Positions 36,574 to 46,499 of a stretch of DNA of 64,000 nucleotides are shown here, piece by piece (position 1 is the stretch's first letter; each line of letters opens with the position of its first letter). A program made the translations under genes and the position numbers. The notes beneath the pieces were generated by a model, which was not told the origin of the DNA, searched no databases, and was given only the letters and a program-made list of their open reading frames with translations. The DNA lies in NCBI RefSeq assembly GCF_900290275.1, contig NZ_LT985324.1, forward strand, positions 569,465 through 633,464, written 5' to 3'. Origin of the DNA: Prevotella merdae. Its GTDB lineage: Bacteria > Bacteroidota > Bacteroidia > Bacteroidales > Bacteroidaceae.

Positions 36574-37296
36574 ATGATTGGACGTATACATTCTTTTGAG
36601 TCGTTCGGTACAGTTGACGGTCCAGGTGTCCGTTTTGTGGTGTTTATGCAAGGTTGTCCTTTGCGATGCCAATTTTGTCATAACCCAGATACATGGGACG
36701 CCAATGCCAAATGCCAGTACGAATTTACGCCGCAACAATTGCGTGACGAGGTAGTGCGTTATCGTTCGTTTATAAAGAGCGGTGGGGTTACTGTTTCGGG
36801 TGGCGAACCTTTGATGCAAGCCGATTTTGTGGCAGAATTCTTTCGCCTTTGTCACGAAGAGGGATTGCACACGGCTCTTGATACAAGTGGCGCATATATA
36901 TCAGAGCGCATACAAAAGGTGCTTGACAACACCGACCTGGTGCTTCTTGATATAAAGACTATGGACCCAGAGTTATATCCTCGACTTACTGGTGTTAGTC
37001 AAACCAACAACCTTAAGTTTCTTGATATTCTTGAGCAACGCCATATTCCAACATGGATACGCCACGTTGTTGTACCTGGTGTTACCGATAATGATGAGTG
37101 GCTTGACCGATTGGGCAAGCATGCAGCACAGTATGATTGTGTAGAGAGAATGGAGATTCTGCCTTATCACACACTTGGAGAATACAAGTACGAGAAGCTT
37201 GGACTGCAATACCAACTTGATGGTGTACCGCCGCTTTCTGCCGATAGGGCAGCCAAAATAAGAGAACGCCTCTCGGTATATAAGCCTTGTCAATAA
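36574..37296 (+). CDS. pflA: Pyruvate formate-lyase activating enzyme
   Basis: Radical SAM enzyme of 240 aa that installs the glycyl radical in PflB. The 4Fe-4S cluster motif is C28-x3-C32-x2-C35 (GCPLRCQFCHNPDTWD). The GVTVSGGEPLMQ (about 71-82) and LLDIKTMDPELY segments are standard for PflA. The frame is open 36 codons further upstream, but ATG 36574 is chosen because the upstream residues are unlike the family and the promoter overlaps them. It ends before a bidirectional terminator shared with rpsA. Confidence 0.96.
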   Translation: MIGRIHSFESFGTVDGPGVRFVVFMQGCPLRCQFCHNPDTWDANAKCQYEFTPQQLRDEVVRYRSFIKSGGVTVSGGEPLMQADFVAEFFRLCHEEGLHTALDTSGAYISERIQKVLDNTDLVLLDIKTMDPELYPRLTGVSQTNNLKFLDILEQRHIPTWIRHVVVPGVTDNDEWLDRLGKHAAQYDCVERMEILPYHTLGEYKYEKLGLQYQLDGVPPLSADRAAKIRERLSVYKPCQ

Positions 37297-37303
37297 AAAT
37301 AAT

Positions 37304-37347
37304 AAAAAAAGGATGCAAATATCAAAAGATACTTGCATCCTTTTTTT
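37304..37347. terminator. Bidirectional terminator between pflA and rpsA
   Basis: AAAAAAAGGATGCAA and TTGCATCCTTTTTTT form a perfect stem with an inner ATC/GAT pairing. The flanking A and T runs give a U-tract on both strands. It serves the convergent pflA and rpsA transcripts. Confidence 0.9.
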
Positions 37348-37376
37348 ATTATATGTTATGAATTAGTGCGATTTAA

Positions 37377-39143
37377 TTACTCGCCCTTCTCCATCTTAGC
37401 CTTCAATGCTGCGAGAGTATCAAGGTCGCCAAGAGTTGTTGTAGCAGCTACATTGTTGATAGCAGGAGCGGCCTCCTTCTTAACAGGGTGCTTGCGAACT
37501 GGCTTCTCTTCCTTGCCAGCCTCGAATGTGCGGCTGTGAGAAAGGATGATACGCTTTGTCTCCTTAACAAACTCGATTACCTTGAACTCGAGCTCCTCAC
37601 CAAGCTGTGCCTGTGTGCCATCCTCCTTAACGAGGTGCTTAGGAGTAGCGAAGCCCTCACCACCCTCGTTCAGAGTGATAACAGCGCCCTTGTCCATCAT
37701 TTCAGTAATCTTGCCTGTGTGAATTGAACCAGGAGTATAGATCTCCTCGTACTTGTCCCAAGGATTCTCCTCAAGCTGCTTGTGTCCAAGGCTGAGACGA
37801 CGGTTCTCCTTGTCTATCTCGAGAACAACAACATCGATGTTTGCACCAACCTGTGTGAACTCTGAAGGATGCTTTACCTTCTTTGTCCAAGAAAGGTCTG
37901 AGATGTGGATGAGGCCGTCAACACCCTCTTCGAGCTCTACGAAGATACCGAAGTTAGTGAAGTTGCGTACCTTAGCTGTGTGCTTGCTGCCTACAGGATA
38001 CTTAACCTCGATTTCCTCCCAAGGATCTTCCTTAAGCTGCTTGATACCGAGAGACATCTTACGCTCTGCACGGTCGAGTGTAAGGATAACTGCCTCAACC
38101 TCGTCACCTACGTGCAAGAAGTCCTGTGCTGAACGGAGGTGCTGGCTCCAGCTCATCTCTGAAACGTGGATAAGACCCTCAACACCAGGAGCAATCTCTA
38201 CGAATGCACCGTAATCAGCGATAACAACAACCTTACCCTTAACGTGGTCGCCTACCTTGAGGTTCTCGTCAAGAGCATCCCATGGGTGTGGAGTAAGCTG
38301 CTTGAGACCAAGAGCGATACGCTTCTTCTCGTCATCGAAGTCGAGGATAACAACGTTGATCTTCTGGTCGAGAGCAACAACCTCGTGTGGATCGCTTACG
38401 CGGCCCCAAGAGAGGTCTGTGATGTGGATGAGTCCGTCAACACCACCGAGGTCAACGAATACACCGTAAGAAGTGATGTTCTTAACAGTACCCTCGAGGA
38501 TCTGACCCTTCTCAAGCTTAGAGATGATTTCCTTCTTCTGAGCCTCGAGCTCGGCCTCGATAAGAGCCTTGTGAGAAACAACCACATTGCGGAACTCCTG
38601 GTTGATCTTAACAACCTTGAACTCCATTGTCTTGCCTACGAATACGTCGTAGTCGCGTATAGGATGAACGTCGATCTGGCTTCCTGGGAGGAATGCCTCA
38701 ATACCGAATACATCAACAATCATACCACCCTTAGTGCGGCACTTGATGTAGCCCTGGATAACCTCCTCATTCTCGAGAGCTGCGTTAACGAGATCCCAGC
38801 TCTTGCTGAGGCGAGCCTTCTTGTGAGAAAGAACAAGCTGACCCTTCTTGTCCTCCTGGTTCTCAACGTAAACCTCTACCTTGTCGCCAATCTTGAGGTC
38901 TGGGTTGTAACGGAACTCAGAAGCAGGGATGATGCCGTCGCTCTTGTAGCCGATGTTTACGATTACCTCTTTCTTGTCGATAGAGATTACGGTACCCTCA
39001 ACAACCTGATGCTCTGATACCTTGTTAAGAGTCTCGTCATAAGCCTTCTCAAGCTCCTGCTTGCTTACTTCCAAGCTGCTACCATTCTCAAACTCGTCCC
39101 AGTTGAAGTCTGCCAATGGCTGTACGTTCTTTAAATCTGACAT
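37377..39143 (-). CDS. rpsA: 30S ribosomal protein S1
   Basis: S1 is the mRNA-binding protein of the small subunit, important for initiation, especially where Shine-Dalgarno sequences are weak as in Bacteroidetes. The 588-aa protein is a chain of about six S1/OB domains. Repeated units GxVxxIxxYGxFVxLGGVDGLIHITDLSW (given as a pattern) are plain at about 220-290, 305-375 and 390-460. A Lys/Glu/Ala-rich tail follows about residue 545. It has its own promoter with a leader of about 60 nt and codon use suggestive of high expression. Confidence 0.96.
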   Translation of the reverse strand: MSDLKNVQPLADFNWDEFENGSSLEVSKQELEKAYDETLNKVSEHQVVEGTVISIDKKEVIVNIGYKSDGIIPASEFRYNPDLKIGDKVEVYVENQEDKKGQLVLSHKKARLSKSWDLVNAALENEEVIQGYIKCRTKGGMIVDVFGIEAFLPGSQIDVHPIRDYDVFVGKTMEFKVVKINQEFRNVVVSHKALIEAELEAQKKEIISKLEKGQILEGTVKNITSYGVFVDLGGVDGLIHITDLSWGRVSDPHEVVALDQKINVVILDFDDEKKRIALGLKQLTPHPWDALDENLKVGDHVKGKVVVIADYGAFVEIAPGVEGLIHVSEMSWSQHLRSAQDFLHVGDEVEAVILTLDRAERKMSLGIKQLKEDPWEEIEVKYPVGSKHTAKVRNFTNFGIFVELEEGVDGLIHISDLSWTKKVKHPSEFTQVGANIDVVVLEIDKENRRLSLGHKQLEENPWDKYEEIYTPGSIHTGKITEMMDKGAVITLNEGGEGFATPKHLVKEDGTQAQLGEELEFKVIEFVKETKRIILSHSRTFEAGKEEKPVRKHPVKKEAAPAINNVAATTTLGDLDTLAALKAKMEKGE

Positions 39144-39212
39144 AAAATTTATAAAAGTTAAAAATTTAAATTAATAAAGTTAGACTTTATGTTAATTGAA
39201 TAATTCGAGGTG

Positions 39213-39220
39213 CAAAGGTA
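39213..39220 (-). promoter_or_regulatory. -7 element (TACCTTTG) of rpsA
   Basis: The minus strand reads TACCTTTGC about 70 nt before the rpsA start, leaving an AT-rich leader of roughly 60 nt. Confidence 0.65.
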
Positions 39221-39310
39221 CTCATATTTTCTTGTATTATGTGTCTTCGGACCTCTTGCGTTGCTGTGTTATTGTTGTTTTTATTATTTTTTAACTAAAG
39301 TATGCGCCGT

Positions 39311-40507
39311 TTATAGCTTAAATCGATGCTTTTTGTGCGCTTTGTGTGGCTCGTCTCCGCCAGGAGTAAAGCCCAATCCTATGCCGGGTGCGCCTATGCT
39401 GCCACGTGCTACGCCTCGATATTGGGCCCATCTATCGCGTATGCGGCTTACATATGTGTATGTTTCTTGTCCACGCATATATCCATACTTTACAACTGGG
39501 TCATTGTAATATTGTGGTGTACTGAGCTTTAGCACATACTCTGCAACGTCATCCCATCGGTATTGGTTCTTGCCGTTTTTCTTGGCAAGTGCCATAGCAT
39601 CGCGTATATGAAAGAATCCTCCGTTGTAGCTTCCAAGTACAAACAGCTGGCGCTCACGTGGATCGCGTATATCCTGAAAGTGTGATGTTAACTTTATAAT
39701 ATATCGCACAGCGGCATATATGTTTTCTTCTGGGTCGTACATCTTCGATTCGGGCAATCCTATTTGTGCCGCAGTTGCTGGCATAATCTGCATTAGTCCG
39801 CGTGCACCAGCCCATGAGTAGGCCTTAGGGTCGAAGCACGACTCTTGATAACATTGTGCTGCAAGCAGTCTCCAGTCCCAACGTGCCATAGGTGCATATC
39901 GCATAAACAGCATGTCATATTTGGATATCACACCGGCTTTTGCGTTAAGCATAGGTGCATAGGTGCGTCGGTGTATGCTTTGTATCGAATAGCGCAGTTG
40001 CTCCTCTCGACGTATCGAAGCCACTATTTTAGGATCGTACCACGAGTTGATAGAGTCGGCAAGCTCGGCCGATTGGGTGTTGACTGCCCATGCTGTGTTT
40101 AAAGAGTCTACCGCATATCCACATGGCAGTGTACCTTTCTCGTTCTTCGGCATTTGGTATACAATGATGTCGGCGTCGCCATTATCCAGTCGTTTCAGCA
40201 TTTCTGCTTTTGTCTTGCATGTCTCTACACGCAGCGACACGCCGAGGTGTTGGGCATACTTCTCGCAGATAAGATATTGAGTGCCCATGCCCATGCCGTG
40301 ATAGTCGAAGTAGGTGTCGGGTCCACTCATGGTAAGCATAATAAGCTCGCCGCTTTCTTGTATGTCGCTCAGACTGAAATTCTTGTTTATCGGAGTCTGT
40401 TCCTGATCTAATGGAGTGCCCCATGGAGTAAACTCTTGGCTCTTTTTCTCGGTGCATCCCATTATGCATAAAATGTAAAATAAGACGTATAAATATCTAA
40501 ATCGCAT
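39311..40507 (-). CDS. MltF-like lipoprotein lytic transglycosylase
   Basis: Outer- or inner-membrane lipoprotein of 398 aa that cleaves peptidoglycan glycan strands. The start at 40507 (MRFRYLYVLFYILCIMGC) gives a lipobox with Cys18; the longer open frame upstream overlaps the promoter. The N-terminal half (about 50-230) resembles a periplasmic solute-binding domain, as in MltF. The SLT domain follows, with the catalytic Glu in AAQCYQESCFDPKAYSW and the GARGLMQIMPATA and VLGSYNGG motifs. It is divergent from hisG. Gene name mltF is plausible but not assigned because domain order alone supports it. Confidence 0.9.
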   Translation of the reverse strand: MRFRYLYVLFYILCIMGCTEKKSQEFTPWGTPLDQEQTPINKNFSLSDIQESGELIMLTMSGPDTYFDYHGMGMGTQYLICEKYAQHLGVSLRVETCKTKAEMLKRLDNGDADIIVYQMPKNEKGTLPCGYAVDSLNTAWAVNTQSAELADSINSWYDPKIVASIRREEQLRYSIQSIHRRTYAPMLNAKAGVISKYDMLFMRYAPMARWDWRLLAAQCYQESCFDPKAYSWAGARGLMQIMPATAAQIGLPESKMYDPEENIYAAVRYIIKLTSHFQDIRDPRERQLFVLGSYNGGFFHIRDAMALAKKNGKNQYRWDDVAEYVLKLSTPQYYNDPVVKYGYMRGQETYTYVSRIRDRWAQYRGVARGSIGAPGIGLGFTPGGDEPHKAHKKHRFKL

Positions 40508-40529
40508 ATATTCTTTATTGAATGGCTTA

Positions 40530-40537
40530 CAAAAGTA
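40530..40537 (-). promoter_or_regulatory. -7 element (TACTTTTG) of MltF-like gene
   Basis: The minus strand reads TACTTTTGT 22 nt before the start codon at 40507. It lies back-to-back with the hisG promoter, the two occupying 40530-40577. Confidence 0.6.
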
Positions 40538-40569
40538 CAACAATTCTTGCACAATACATAAAAAAAAGT

Positions 40570-40577
40570 TACTTTTG
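40570..40577 (+). promoter_or_regulatory. -7 element (TACTTTTG) of his operon
   Basis: TACTTTTGC is preceded by TTG at 40547-40549 with a 20-nt spacer, a full match to the Bacteroidetes promoter. The leader to hisG is about 28 nt, too short for an attenuator or T-box. Confidence 0.75.
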
Positions 40578-40611
40578 CGTGAATTATTAATCATAATAAT
40601 ATCTAAAAGGC

Positions 40612-41463
40612 ATGTTAAGAATAGCAGTACAGTCAAAAGGACGTCTTTACGACGACACAATGAATTTGCTTTCAGAAGCAGATATCAAAGTTAGTTCAAG
40701 CAAACGCACCCTTATTGCACAATCGCCTAATTTTCCACTCGAGGTACTTTTCTTGCGCGATGACGATATCCCGCAATGTGTAGCTTCTGGTGTAGCCGAC
40801 ATTGGTGTTGTCGGTCAGAACGAGTATATGGAGCGTGGCGAGAATGTGCAGATTCTGTCGCATCTTGGTTTTAGCAAGTGTCGTCTTTCGCTTGCCATTC
40901 CTAAAGAAGTGAAATACACAGGTCCTCATTGGTTTGACGACAAGCGCATCGCTACGTCTTACCCCAATATTTTGGGCAAGTATCTTAGAGAGCATGATAT
41001 AAAGGCCGACATACATGTCATTACTGGTAGTGTGGAGATTAGTCCGGGTATCGGCATGGCAGATGGAATATTTGATATTGTAAGCTCGGGCAGCACACTT
41101 GTAAGCAACAACTTGCGTGAGGTGGAGATAGTAACACAGAGTGAGGCATTGCTCGTTGGCAACTGGAATCTTGATGATGACAAGCATCAGATTCTCAACG
41201 AGATGTTATTCCGATTCGAGGCTGTACGTTCGGCAGTAGACAAGAAGTATGTCATGATGAATGTTCCGAAAGCCAATTTGAATGAGATTGTTGAGGTATT
41301 GCCAGGTATAAAGAGCCCTACAATCATTCCTCTTGCCGACGACCAATGGTGTTCTATACATACTGTTCTTGACGAGAAACGTTTCTGGGGCATCATAGGA
41401 AAGCTTAAGGAACTCGGTGCGCAAGGCATTCTTGTCACACCTATAGAGAAGATGATATTATAA
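40612..41463 (+). CDS. hisG: ATP phosphoribosyltransferase, long form
   Basis: HisG condenses ATP and PRPP in the first step of histidine synthesis. At 283 aa it is the long form, with a C-terminal ACT-like regulatory domain (about 210-283; NVPKANLNEIVEVLPGIKSP) that binds histidine for feedback control, and it needs no HisZ. The catalytic part has VQSKGRLYDDT near the N-terminus, FLRDDDIPQCVASGVADIGVVG near 44-65 (in parts) and the GSVEISPGIGMADGIFDIVSSG PRPP region. First gene of hisGDC. Confidence 0.97.
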   Translation: MLRIAVQSKGRLYDDTMNLLSEADIKVSSSKRTLIAQSPNFPLEVLFLRDDDIPQCVASGVADIGVVGQNEYMERGENVQILSHLGFSKCRLSLAIPKEVKYTGPHWFDDKRIATSYPNILGKYLREHDIKADIHVITGSVEISPGIGMADGIFDIVSSGSTLVSNNLREVEIVTQSEALLVGNWNLDDDKHQILNEMLFRFEAVRSAVDKKYVMMNVPKANLNEIVEVLPGIKSPTIIPLADDQWCSIHTVLDEKRFWGIIGKLKELGAQGILVTPIEKMIL

Positions 41464-41495
41464 TTATAATAAGGTATATATAAAGCGCTTTATAT

Positions 41496-42785
41496 ATGAA
41501 GATATACGAGTATCCATCCGTCGACCAGTGGGGCGATATTGTGGTACGTCCACATATAGATACGGCCAAGCTTAATGATGTGGTTAAGTCGGTGCTTGAT
41601 GACATCAAGGCTTATGGCGATGAAGCCGTAAAGCGATACGAGCAGAAGTTTGACGGCGTGGCTCTTTCTTCGCTTGCTGTTACACAACTGGAGATAGACG
41701 AAGCGTGTGCTTCGATAGACCCTGAGCTTATGTCGGCTATAGAGCTTGCTCATGACAATATCTTTAAGTTTCATGCCTCGCAAAGGTTTGAAGGTGTAAA
41801 GGTTGAGACGGCACCTGGTGTGGATTGCTGGCAGAAGTGTGTGGCTATTGAGAAGGTGGGTTTGTATATCCCAGGCGGCACAGCTCCTTTGTTCTCTACT
41901 GTTCTTATGCTTGCAACACCTGCCAAGATTGCCGGATGCAAAGATATAGTGCTCTGCACACCTCCCGACAAACAAGGTAATGTAAATCCTGCTATATTGG
42001 CGGCTGCCAAGGTAGCTGGTGTCAATGCTATATATAAGATAGGTGGTGTACAGGCTATCGGAGCTATGGCTTATGGCACCGAGTCAGTGCCTAAGGTCTA
42101 CAAGATATTTGGCCCAGGCAATCAGTATGTTATGGCTGCCAAGCAGCAAGTCTCTCTTCATGATGTGGCTATAGATATGCCTGCTGGTCCATCGGAGGTA
42201 TGTGTTATAGCCGATGCTGGTAGCAATCCTGTATATGTGGCTGCAGATTTGTTGTCGCAAGCCGAGCATGGCATAGACTCACAAGTATTGTTGATAAGCA
42301 CGTCTGCCGATATGGTGGAGAAGGTGAGAGTTGAGATAGACAAGCAACTTGCTGTATTGCCGCGACGCGATATAGCCGCAAAAACACTCGACAACAGTAA
42401 GATTGTACTTGTGCACAATACCGACGATGCTATGCAAATTAGCAACGCATATGCACCCGAACACCTCATCATTGCAACTGACGATTATATGCAGCTTGCC
42501 GACAAGGTGATTAATGCCGGTAGCGTATTCCTTGGTAAATATGCTTGCGAGAGTGCTGGCGATTATGCCAGTGGTACAAACCATACTCTTCCTACACATG
42601 GATATGCAATGGCATACAACGGTGTTAATCTTGACAGTTTTAATCGTAAGGTTACATTCCAGCATCTAACAAGCGAGGGTGTGCGCTCCATCGGAAGGGC
42701 AGTGGAGGTAATGGCTTCAAGCGAATGTCTTGACGCACATAAGAATGCTATGACCGTGCGCTTGCGGGATGTTATAAAAGAATAA
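41496..42785 (+). CDS. hisD: Histidinol dehydrogenase
   Basis: HisD oxidises histidinol to histidine in two NAD-dependent steps, using zinc. The 429-aa protein contains [18 protein letters not shown] (about 124-141), the [12 protein letters not shown] motif (about 206-217), [13 protein letters not shown] (about 229-241) and [12 protein letters not shown] with zinc-ligand Gln/His. The late-domain NHTLPTHG motif is also present. It lies 32 nt downstream of hisG and 5 nt upstream of hisC. Confidence 0.97.
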   Translation: MKIYEYPSVDQWGDIVVRPHIDTAKLNDVVKSVLDDIKAYGDEAVKRYEQKFDGVALSSLAVTQLEIDEACASIDPELMSAIELAHDNIFKFHASQRFEGVKVETAPGVDCWQKCVAIEKVGLYIPGGTAPLFSTVLMLATPAKIAGCKDIVLCTPPDKQGNVNPAILAAAKVAGVNAIYKIGGVQAIGAMAYGTESVPKVYKIFGPGNQYVMAAKQQVSLHDVAIDMPAGPSEVCVIADAGSNPVYVAADLLSQAEHGIDSQVLLISTSADMVEKVRVEIDKQLAVLPRRDIAAKTLDNSKIVLVHNTDDAMQISNAYAPEHLIIATDDYMQLADKVINAGSVFLGKYACESAGDYASGTNHTLPTHGYAMAYNGVNLDSFNRKVTFQHLTSEGVRSIGRAVEVMASSECLDAHKNAMTVRLRDVIKE

Positions 42786-42790
42786 AAGAA

Positions 42791-43831
42791 ATGAAAACTC
42801 TGAACCAATTAGTTCGTCCTAACATATTAAACTTGGCACCATACAGTTGTGCCCGCGATGAGTTTAAGGGTAGGGAGGCTCGAGTGTTTCTTGATGCCAA
42901 CGAGAGTCCATACAACTCTCCATACAATCGCTATCCAGACCCCTTGCAGCTTGCTCTCAAGGAGAAATTGTCGCATATAAAGGGTGTTCCAGTTGAGAAT
43001 ATGTGCCTTGGTAATGGTAGTGACGAAACGATAGATTTGGCTTATCGCTGTTTCTGTCGACCGGGTATTGACAATGTTGTGGCGATAGAGCCTACTTACG
43101 GTATGTACAAGGTATGTGCCGACATCAACAATGTGGAATATCGTAAGGTGTTGCTCGATGATAACTATCAGCTTTCGGCAGATGCAATACTTGCAGCTTG
43201 CAATGGTAATACTAAGTTGATATGGATTTGTTCGCCAAACAATCCTACTGGCAACTTGATGAATGCGGAAGAGGTGGAGAAGGTGTTGCGCCAGTTTGAA
43301 GGCATTGTCGTTGTAGACGAGGCTTATTCTGACTTTACTAAGGCACGTTCATGGCGTTCGCGCATTTCCGAGTTTCCTAATATCATTGTGCTCAATACCA
43401 TGAGCAAGGCATGGGGATGTGCAGCTATTCGTTTAGGTATGGCGTTTGCAAGTAAGGATATCATCGATATATATAATAAGGTGAAATATCCGTACAATGT
43501 CAACGACCTTACGCAAAATTTGGCCATGAAGCGCTTGTCCGACTCGTTTGAGGTGGAGAAGTGGATTCGCACCATTATTGGTGAGCGCGACCGCATGGTG
43601 ATGGCATTCAAGCAATTGCCTATATGCGAGAAAGTGTATCCTACTGATGCAAACTTCTTCCTTGCCAAGGTATCGGATGCCACAAAGATATACAATTATC
43701 TGATAGACAGAGCCATAGTGGTGAGAAACCGCACCAATGTTATGTTGTGCGACAACTGTCTGAGAATAACCATAGGCTCAAAGACCGAAAACAACGAACT
43801 GCTGTCGGCTTTGAGGCAGTATTTCGATTAA
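42791..43831 (+). CDS. hisC: Histidinol-phosphate aminotransferase
   Basis: PLP enzyme of 346 aa converting imidazole-acetol phosphate to histidinol phosphate. It shows [19 protein letters not shown] (about 32-50), [16 protein letters not shown] (about 74-89), SPNNPTGN (about 148-155), VVDEAYSDF (about 176-184) and the PLP lysine in [16 protein letters not shown] (about 203-218). It is the last gene of hisGDC here: a hairpin follows at 43866 and the next genes are unrelated and on the other strand. hisB, which often follows hisC, is not in the window. Confidence 0.96.
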   Translation: MKTLNQLVRPNILNLAPYSCARDEFKGREARVFLDANESPYNSPYNRYPDPLQLALKEKLSHIKGVPVENMCLGNGSDETIDLAYRCFCRPGIDNVVAIEPTYGMYKVCADINNVEYRKVLLDDNYQLSADAILAACNGNTKLIWICSPNNPTGNLMNAEEVEKVLRQFEGIVVVDEAYSDFTKARSWRSRISEFPNIIVLNTMSKAWGCAAIRLGMAFASKDIIDIYNKVKYPYNVNDLTQNLAMKRLSDSFEVEKWIRTIIGERDRMVMAFKQLPICEKVYPTDANFFLAKVSDATKIYNYLIDRAIVVRNRTNVMLCDNCLRITIGSKTENNELLSALRQYFD

Positions 43832-43865
43832 AGTTTAAAGTGAAGACTTAGGCTTTTCTTATATT

Positions 43866-43921
43866 ATATCGGTCAAGCAAAGTGCAATCATTATTTAGAT
43901 TGCCTTTGCTTGTCCGATATT
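43866..43921. repeat. ATCGGTCAAGCAAAG hairpin, copy 1
   Basis: ATATCGGTCAAGCAAAG is complementary to CTTTGCTTGTCCGATAT, with one bulged T, and TTTT follows on the plus strand. It closes both hisC (plus) and the barrel-gene operon (minus), so it can serve as a bidirectional terminator. The loop, with an inner GCAATC/GATTGC stem, differs from the later copies. First of five copies between 43.9 and 59.5 kb. Confidence 0.85.
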
Positions 43922-43958
43922 TTCATTCTTAAAATAAAGACCAAGTGTTTTGCGGTTG

Positions 43959-46499
43959 TTACAAATCCATACTCCATTTTGCAAGCACTTCTCTTGGACG
44001 AAGTCGGGTTATGCTATACGACTCTATGGTATTACCAAGAGTTCTTCGTTCAAACTCAGAAGTACCAATAAGGTTGTTTGCTGTTACAGAGAACTCCCAA
44101 CGCTTAGCCTTGTAGGCAATGGCAAGGTCAAGAAAGTGATTTATGCCGATGCTCTTGTCGTTGGTATGGAAGAGTTCGTTCTTCACGCTCAGCATCCATC
44201 CTTTGGCAGGGAAAACATATAGTTTAAGGAAATGTTCCCAGTCGGTCGTGGGGTCGGAAGAGAGTTTGGAAGACGTGAGGTTCTTTTGCTTGTAAATGTT
44301 CACATTTGACTTTCCTTCAATAGAAAGAAATCTCGCTGGACGCAATGAGTAGTCGAACGAAACGGCGGTTGTGTTCATACGTGCATCATTCACAATGCCC
44401 GACACAAGCATACTATAATCTGTGATGTTGTGTGAGGCACCAATACCGACAAGTGTCTTTGCCCATCCAAACGATTTACTTACACGACCAGAAATGCCTA
44501 TTGTCTGCATGGCATATTCCTTGTCTGTAGCAGTTGTGGTGTAGATATTACCATTCATCGCACTCTCATAAAGGATGTTTCCCGACATTCTATTATATGT
44601 AGGACGAATATTAAAGAACAGTCCCGACACAGGATTGGTGTATTTATATGCTGCCGTTGCATGAAGAGAGTGAGTGGCATCCGTCTTACCTCTATTCACT
44701 TTCTGAGTGCGATAACTTGTGAAGATAGGAGTGTCACAGATTGATCTTCCCATCAATGGAGCATTAGCATAACCAACATTAGCCGAAAATTCAGAAACAA
44801 CAGTTGCCTTCCAATTCCAGTTGGCCGAAGGGTCTATCCACAGATGATTGCTTCTTGACTCACGGTAAGACTGACGGGCATAACTTACCTTCGACTTTAT
44901 TCCAATCCTGTGCTTTCCGAAAAGGAACGACATTGAAGGAGACCAATATGTGCGAAGCAACTGATACACATTAGTCTTCTCCGCTTCCTCGTCCATTGCC
45001 ACACCAATGCTCTGATAGTCGTAGTTCACTCCCAATTCATTGTTGAGATAGTGTCTGCCGACTTTCAGTTTATATTGCATTTCATTCTGCGTGGAGAAGA
45101 AACCGAGATTCAGCCGTTCTGTCATTCCTCCAATGGTGAGCAACTGTCCTGGCAGATAGCTGTAGGTCCAATAACTGTCAATGTTGTATATGTTGCCCTT
45201 TGCCGTGGTGTGCGACATCTGAAAATCCTCAGTAATAGTGCGCTTATGCGGCTTCACCATCATGTCGGTGCGTTGTCCGTTGTACATCATCGTGCCGACA
45301 CTCTTGTTGAAGTCAATATAACCTTTAAGGTTGTTCTTGATGAAACTCTTGCTGCCGTTGTACTGATAATTAGCCTCACCCTTCCATTCGCTTCGGGTGT
45401 TGCTGACATTCTGCTCCTCAACTATGACTGGCATGTCGGCAAGGGTGAGATAGGTGGATGAACTATAGTCCTGCATGTCGGTCTTGTCAATAAATCCATT
45501 GCCTTGCACACGCAGTTCCGAATCCTTGCCAGTCTTCCAAAGCCAGTTGCCGGCAACAAGATGACTATTGTTGAAAGTATAGCGGTTGTCTGCAAGGTCG
45601 GGAGCTGCAACCGACATCATTGAGAGAAAGCCCGATTCAGAGCCAGTTCTTCCCTTCAACAATGCAGCAAGATCGAGCACCTCATTATCGAGTTGCTTGC
45701 CGATGTTGTTGTTCTTGTACATCATAAGCGTCTGATATTTCTTGTTGAAACGCATACCCATTAGTCGGCAGTCGTATAGAAAATCATCGCCACAACCAAG
45801 ACCAATGTCAGCCGTTCCCGTCCAAACAGCTTTGGCATCATCCTTCAATACAAGGTTGAGAGCAGCTTGCTCGCTAAACGCTACGCCACGCAATGACTTT
45901 ACCGACTGATGATTCTCCAACACCTGCACACTCTTTATTTTATCAGCTGAGATGTTTTGGTTGGCAACGCCATATTGTGCCCCCATTAAGTCAAGTCCTT
46001 CTATATAGAACTTATTGATAGGTGTTCCTTGGTATTCCACCTTGCCGTCAGCTTTTACTTCAAGACCTGGCATCTTTGCTATTACATCAGCTATGCTTCG
46101 GTCCTGTCCTTGGCGGAAACCCGCAACCGAATATGTGAGCGTGTCTCCCGTACTCTTTATACGCTCCGCTTTTATCTTTACTTCCTTTAGCTTGAAGCCA
46201 CCTTCTGTCAACGTGATAGTCATGCCATCCTTCAAATCAGCAAACGGCATTGTCTTCTTCTGATAACCAATATAACTTACCGTTATGCTTGCAGGATTTT
46301 TCCCTTTAGGAATAGTCAGTTTATATTCACCCTTATCGCTTGTGAGACAATACGCCACGGTTGACTTGCTCTCAGTTGATGCCACAACCGAGGCACCTAC
46401 CAAGAGTTCTCCTTTCTTACCCTTCACCTTTCCTGTGAAGGTTTGTGCAGAGAGAGAAAGGTTTGTTAGCAGAAGTAAAATAAAAACGGCAATTCTCAT
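43959..46499 (-). CDS. TonB-dependent-receptor-like outer-membrane beta-barrel protein (GLPGLI operon)
   Basis: Large outer-membrane protein of 846 aa. A signal peptide (about 1-18, ending SLSAQ) is followed by a CarboxypepD_reg-like domain (about 20-95, FTGKVKGKKGELLVGASVV). A plug-like domain holds IADVIAKMPGLEVKADGKVEYQGTP (in parts, about 138-165), and a long barrel runs to the C-terminus. There is no SusD partner. It overlaps the upstream GLPGLI gene by 4 nt and is last in a four-gene unit, suggesting the GLPGLI proteins work with this barrel. Substrate unknown. Confidence 0.88.
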   Translation of the reverse strand: MRIAVFILLLLTNLSLSAQTFTGKVKGKKGELLVGASVVASTESKSTVAYCLTSDKGEYKLTIPKGKNPASITVSYIGYQKKTMPFADLKDGMTITLTEGGFKLKEVKIKAERIKSTGDTLTYSVAGFRQGQDRSIADVIAKMPGLEVKADGKVEYQGTPINKFYIEGLDLMGAQYGVANQNISADKIKSVQVLENHQSVKSLRGVAFSEQAALNLVLKDDAKAVWTGTADIGLGCGDDFLYDCRLMGMRFNKKYQTLMMYKNNNIGKQLDNEVLDLAALLKGRTGSESGFLSMMSVAAPDLADNRYTFNNSHLVAGNWLWKTGKDSELRVQGNGFIDKTDMQDYSSSTYLTLADMPVIVEEQNVSNTRSEWKGEANYQYNGSKSFIKNNLKGYIDFNKSVGTMMYNGQRTDMMVKPHKRTITEDFQMSHTTAKGNIYNIDSYWTYSYLPGQLLTIGGMTERLNLGFFSTQNEMQYKLKVGRHYLNNELGVNYDYQSIGVAMDEEAEKTNVYQLLRTYWSPSMSFLFGKHRIGIKSKVSYARQSYRESRSNHLWIDPSANWNWKATVVSEFSANVGYANAPLMGRSICDTPIFTSYRTQKVNRGKTDATHSLHATAAYKYTNPVSGLFFNIRPTYNRMSGNILYESAMNGNIYTTTATDKEYAMQTIGISGRVSKSFGWAKTLVGIGASHNITDYSMLVSGIVNDARMNTTAVSFDYSLRPARFLSIEGKSNVNIYKQKNLTSSKLSSDPTTDWEHFLKLYVFPAKGWMLSVKNELFHTNDKSIGINHFLDLAIAYKAKRWEFSVTANNLIGTSEFERRTLGNTIESYSITRLRPREVLAKWSMDL

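Noticed and set aside
40578..40611. His attenuator or T-box before hisG
   Set aside because: The leader is only about 28 nt, with no His-rich peptide or T-box motif.
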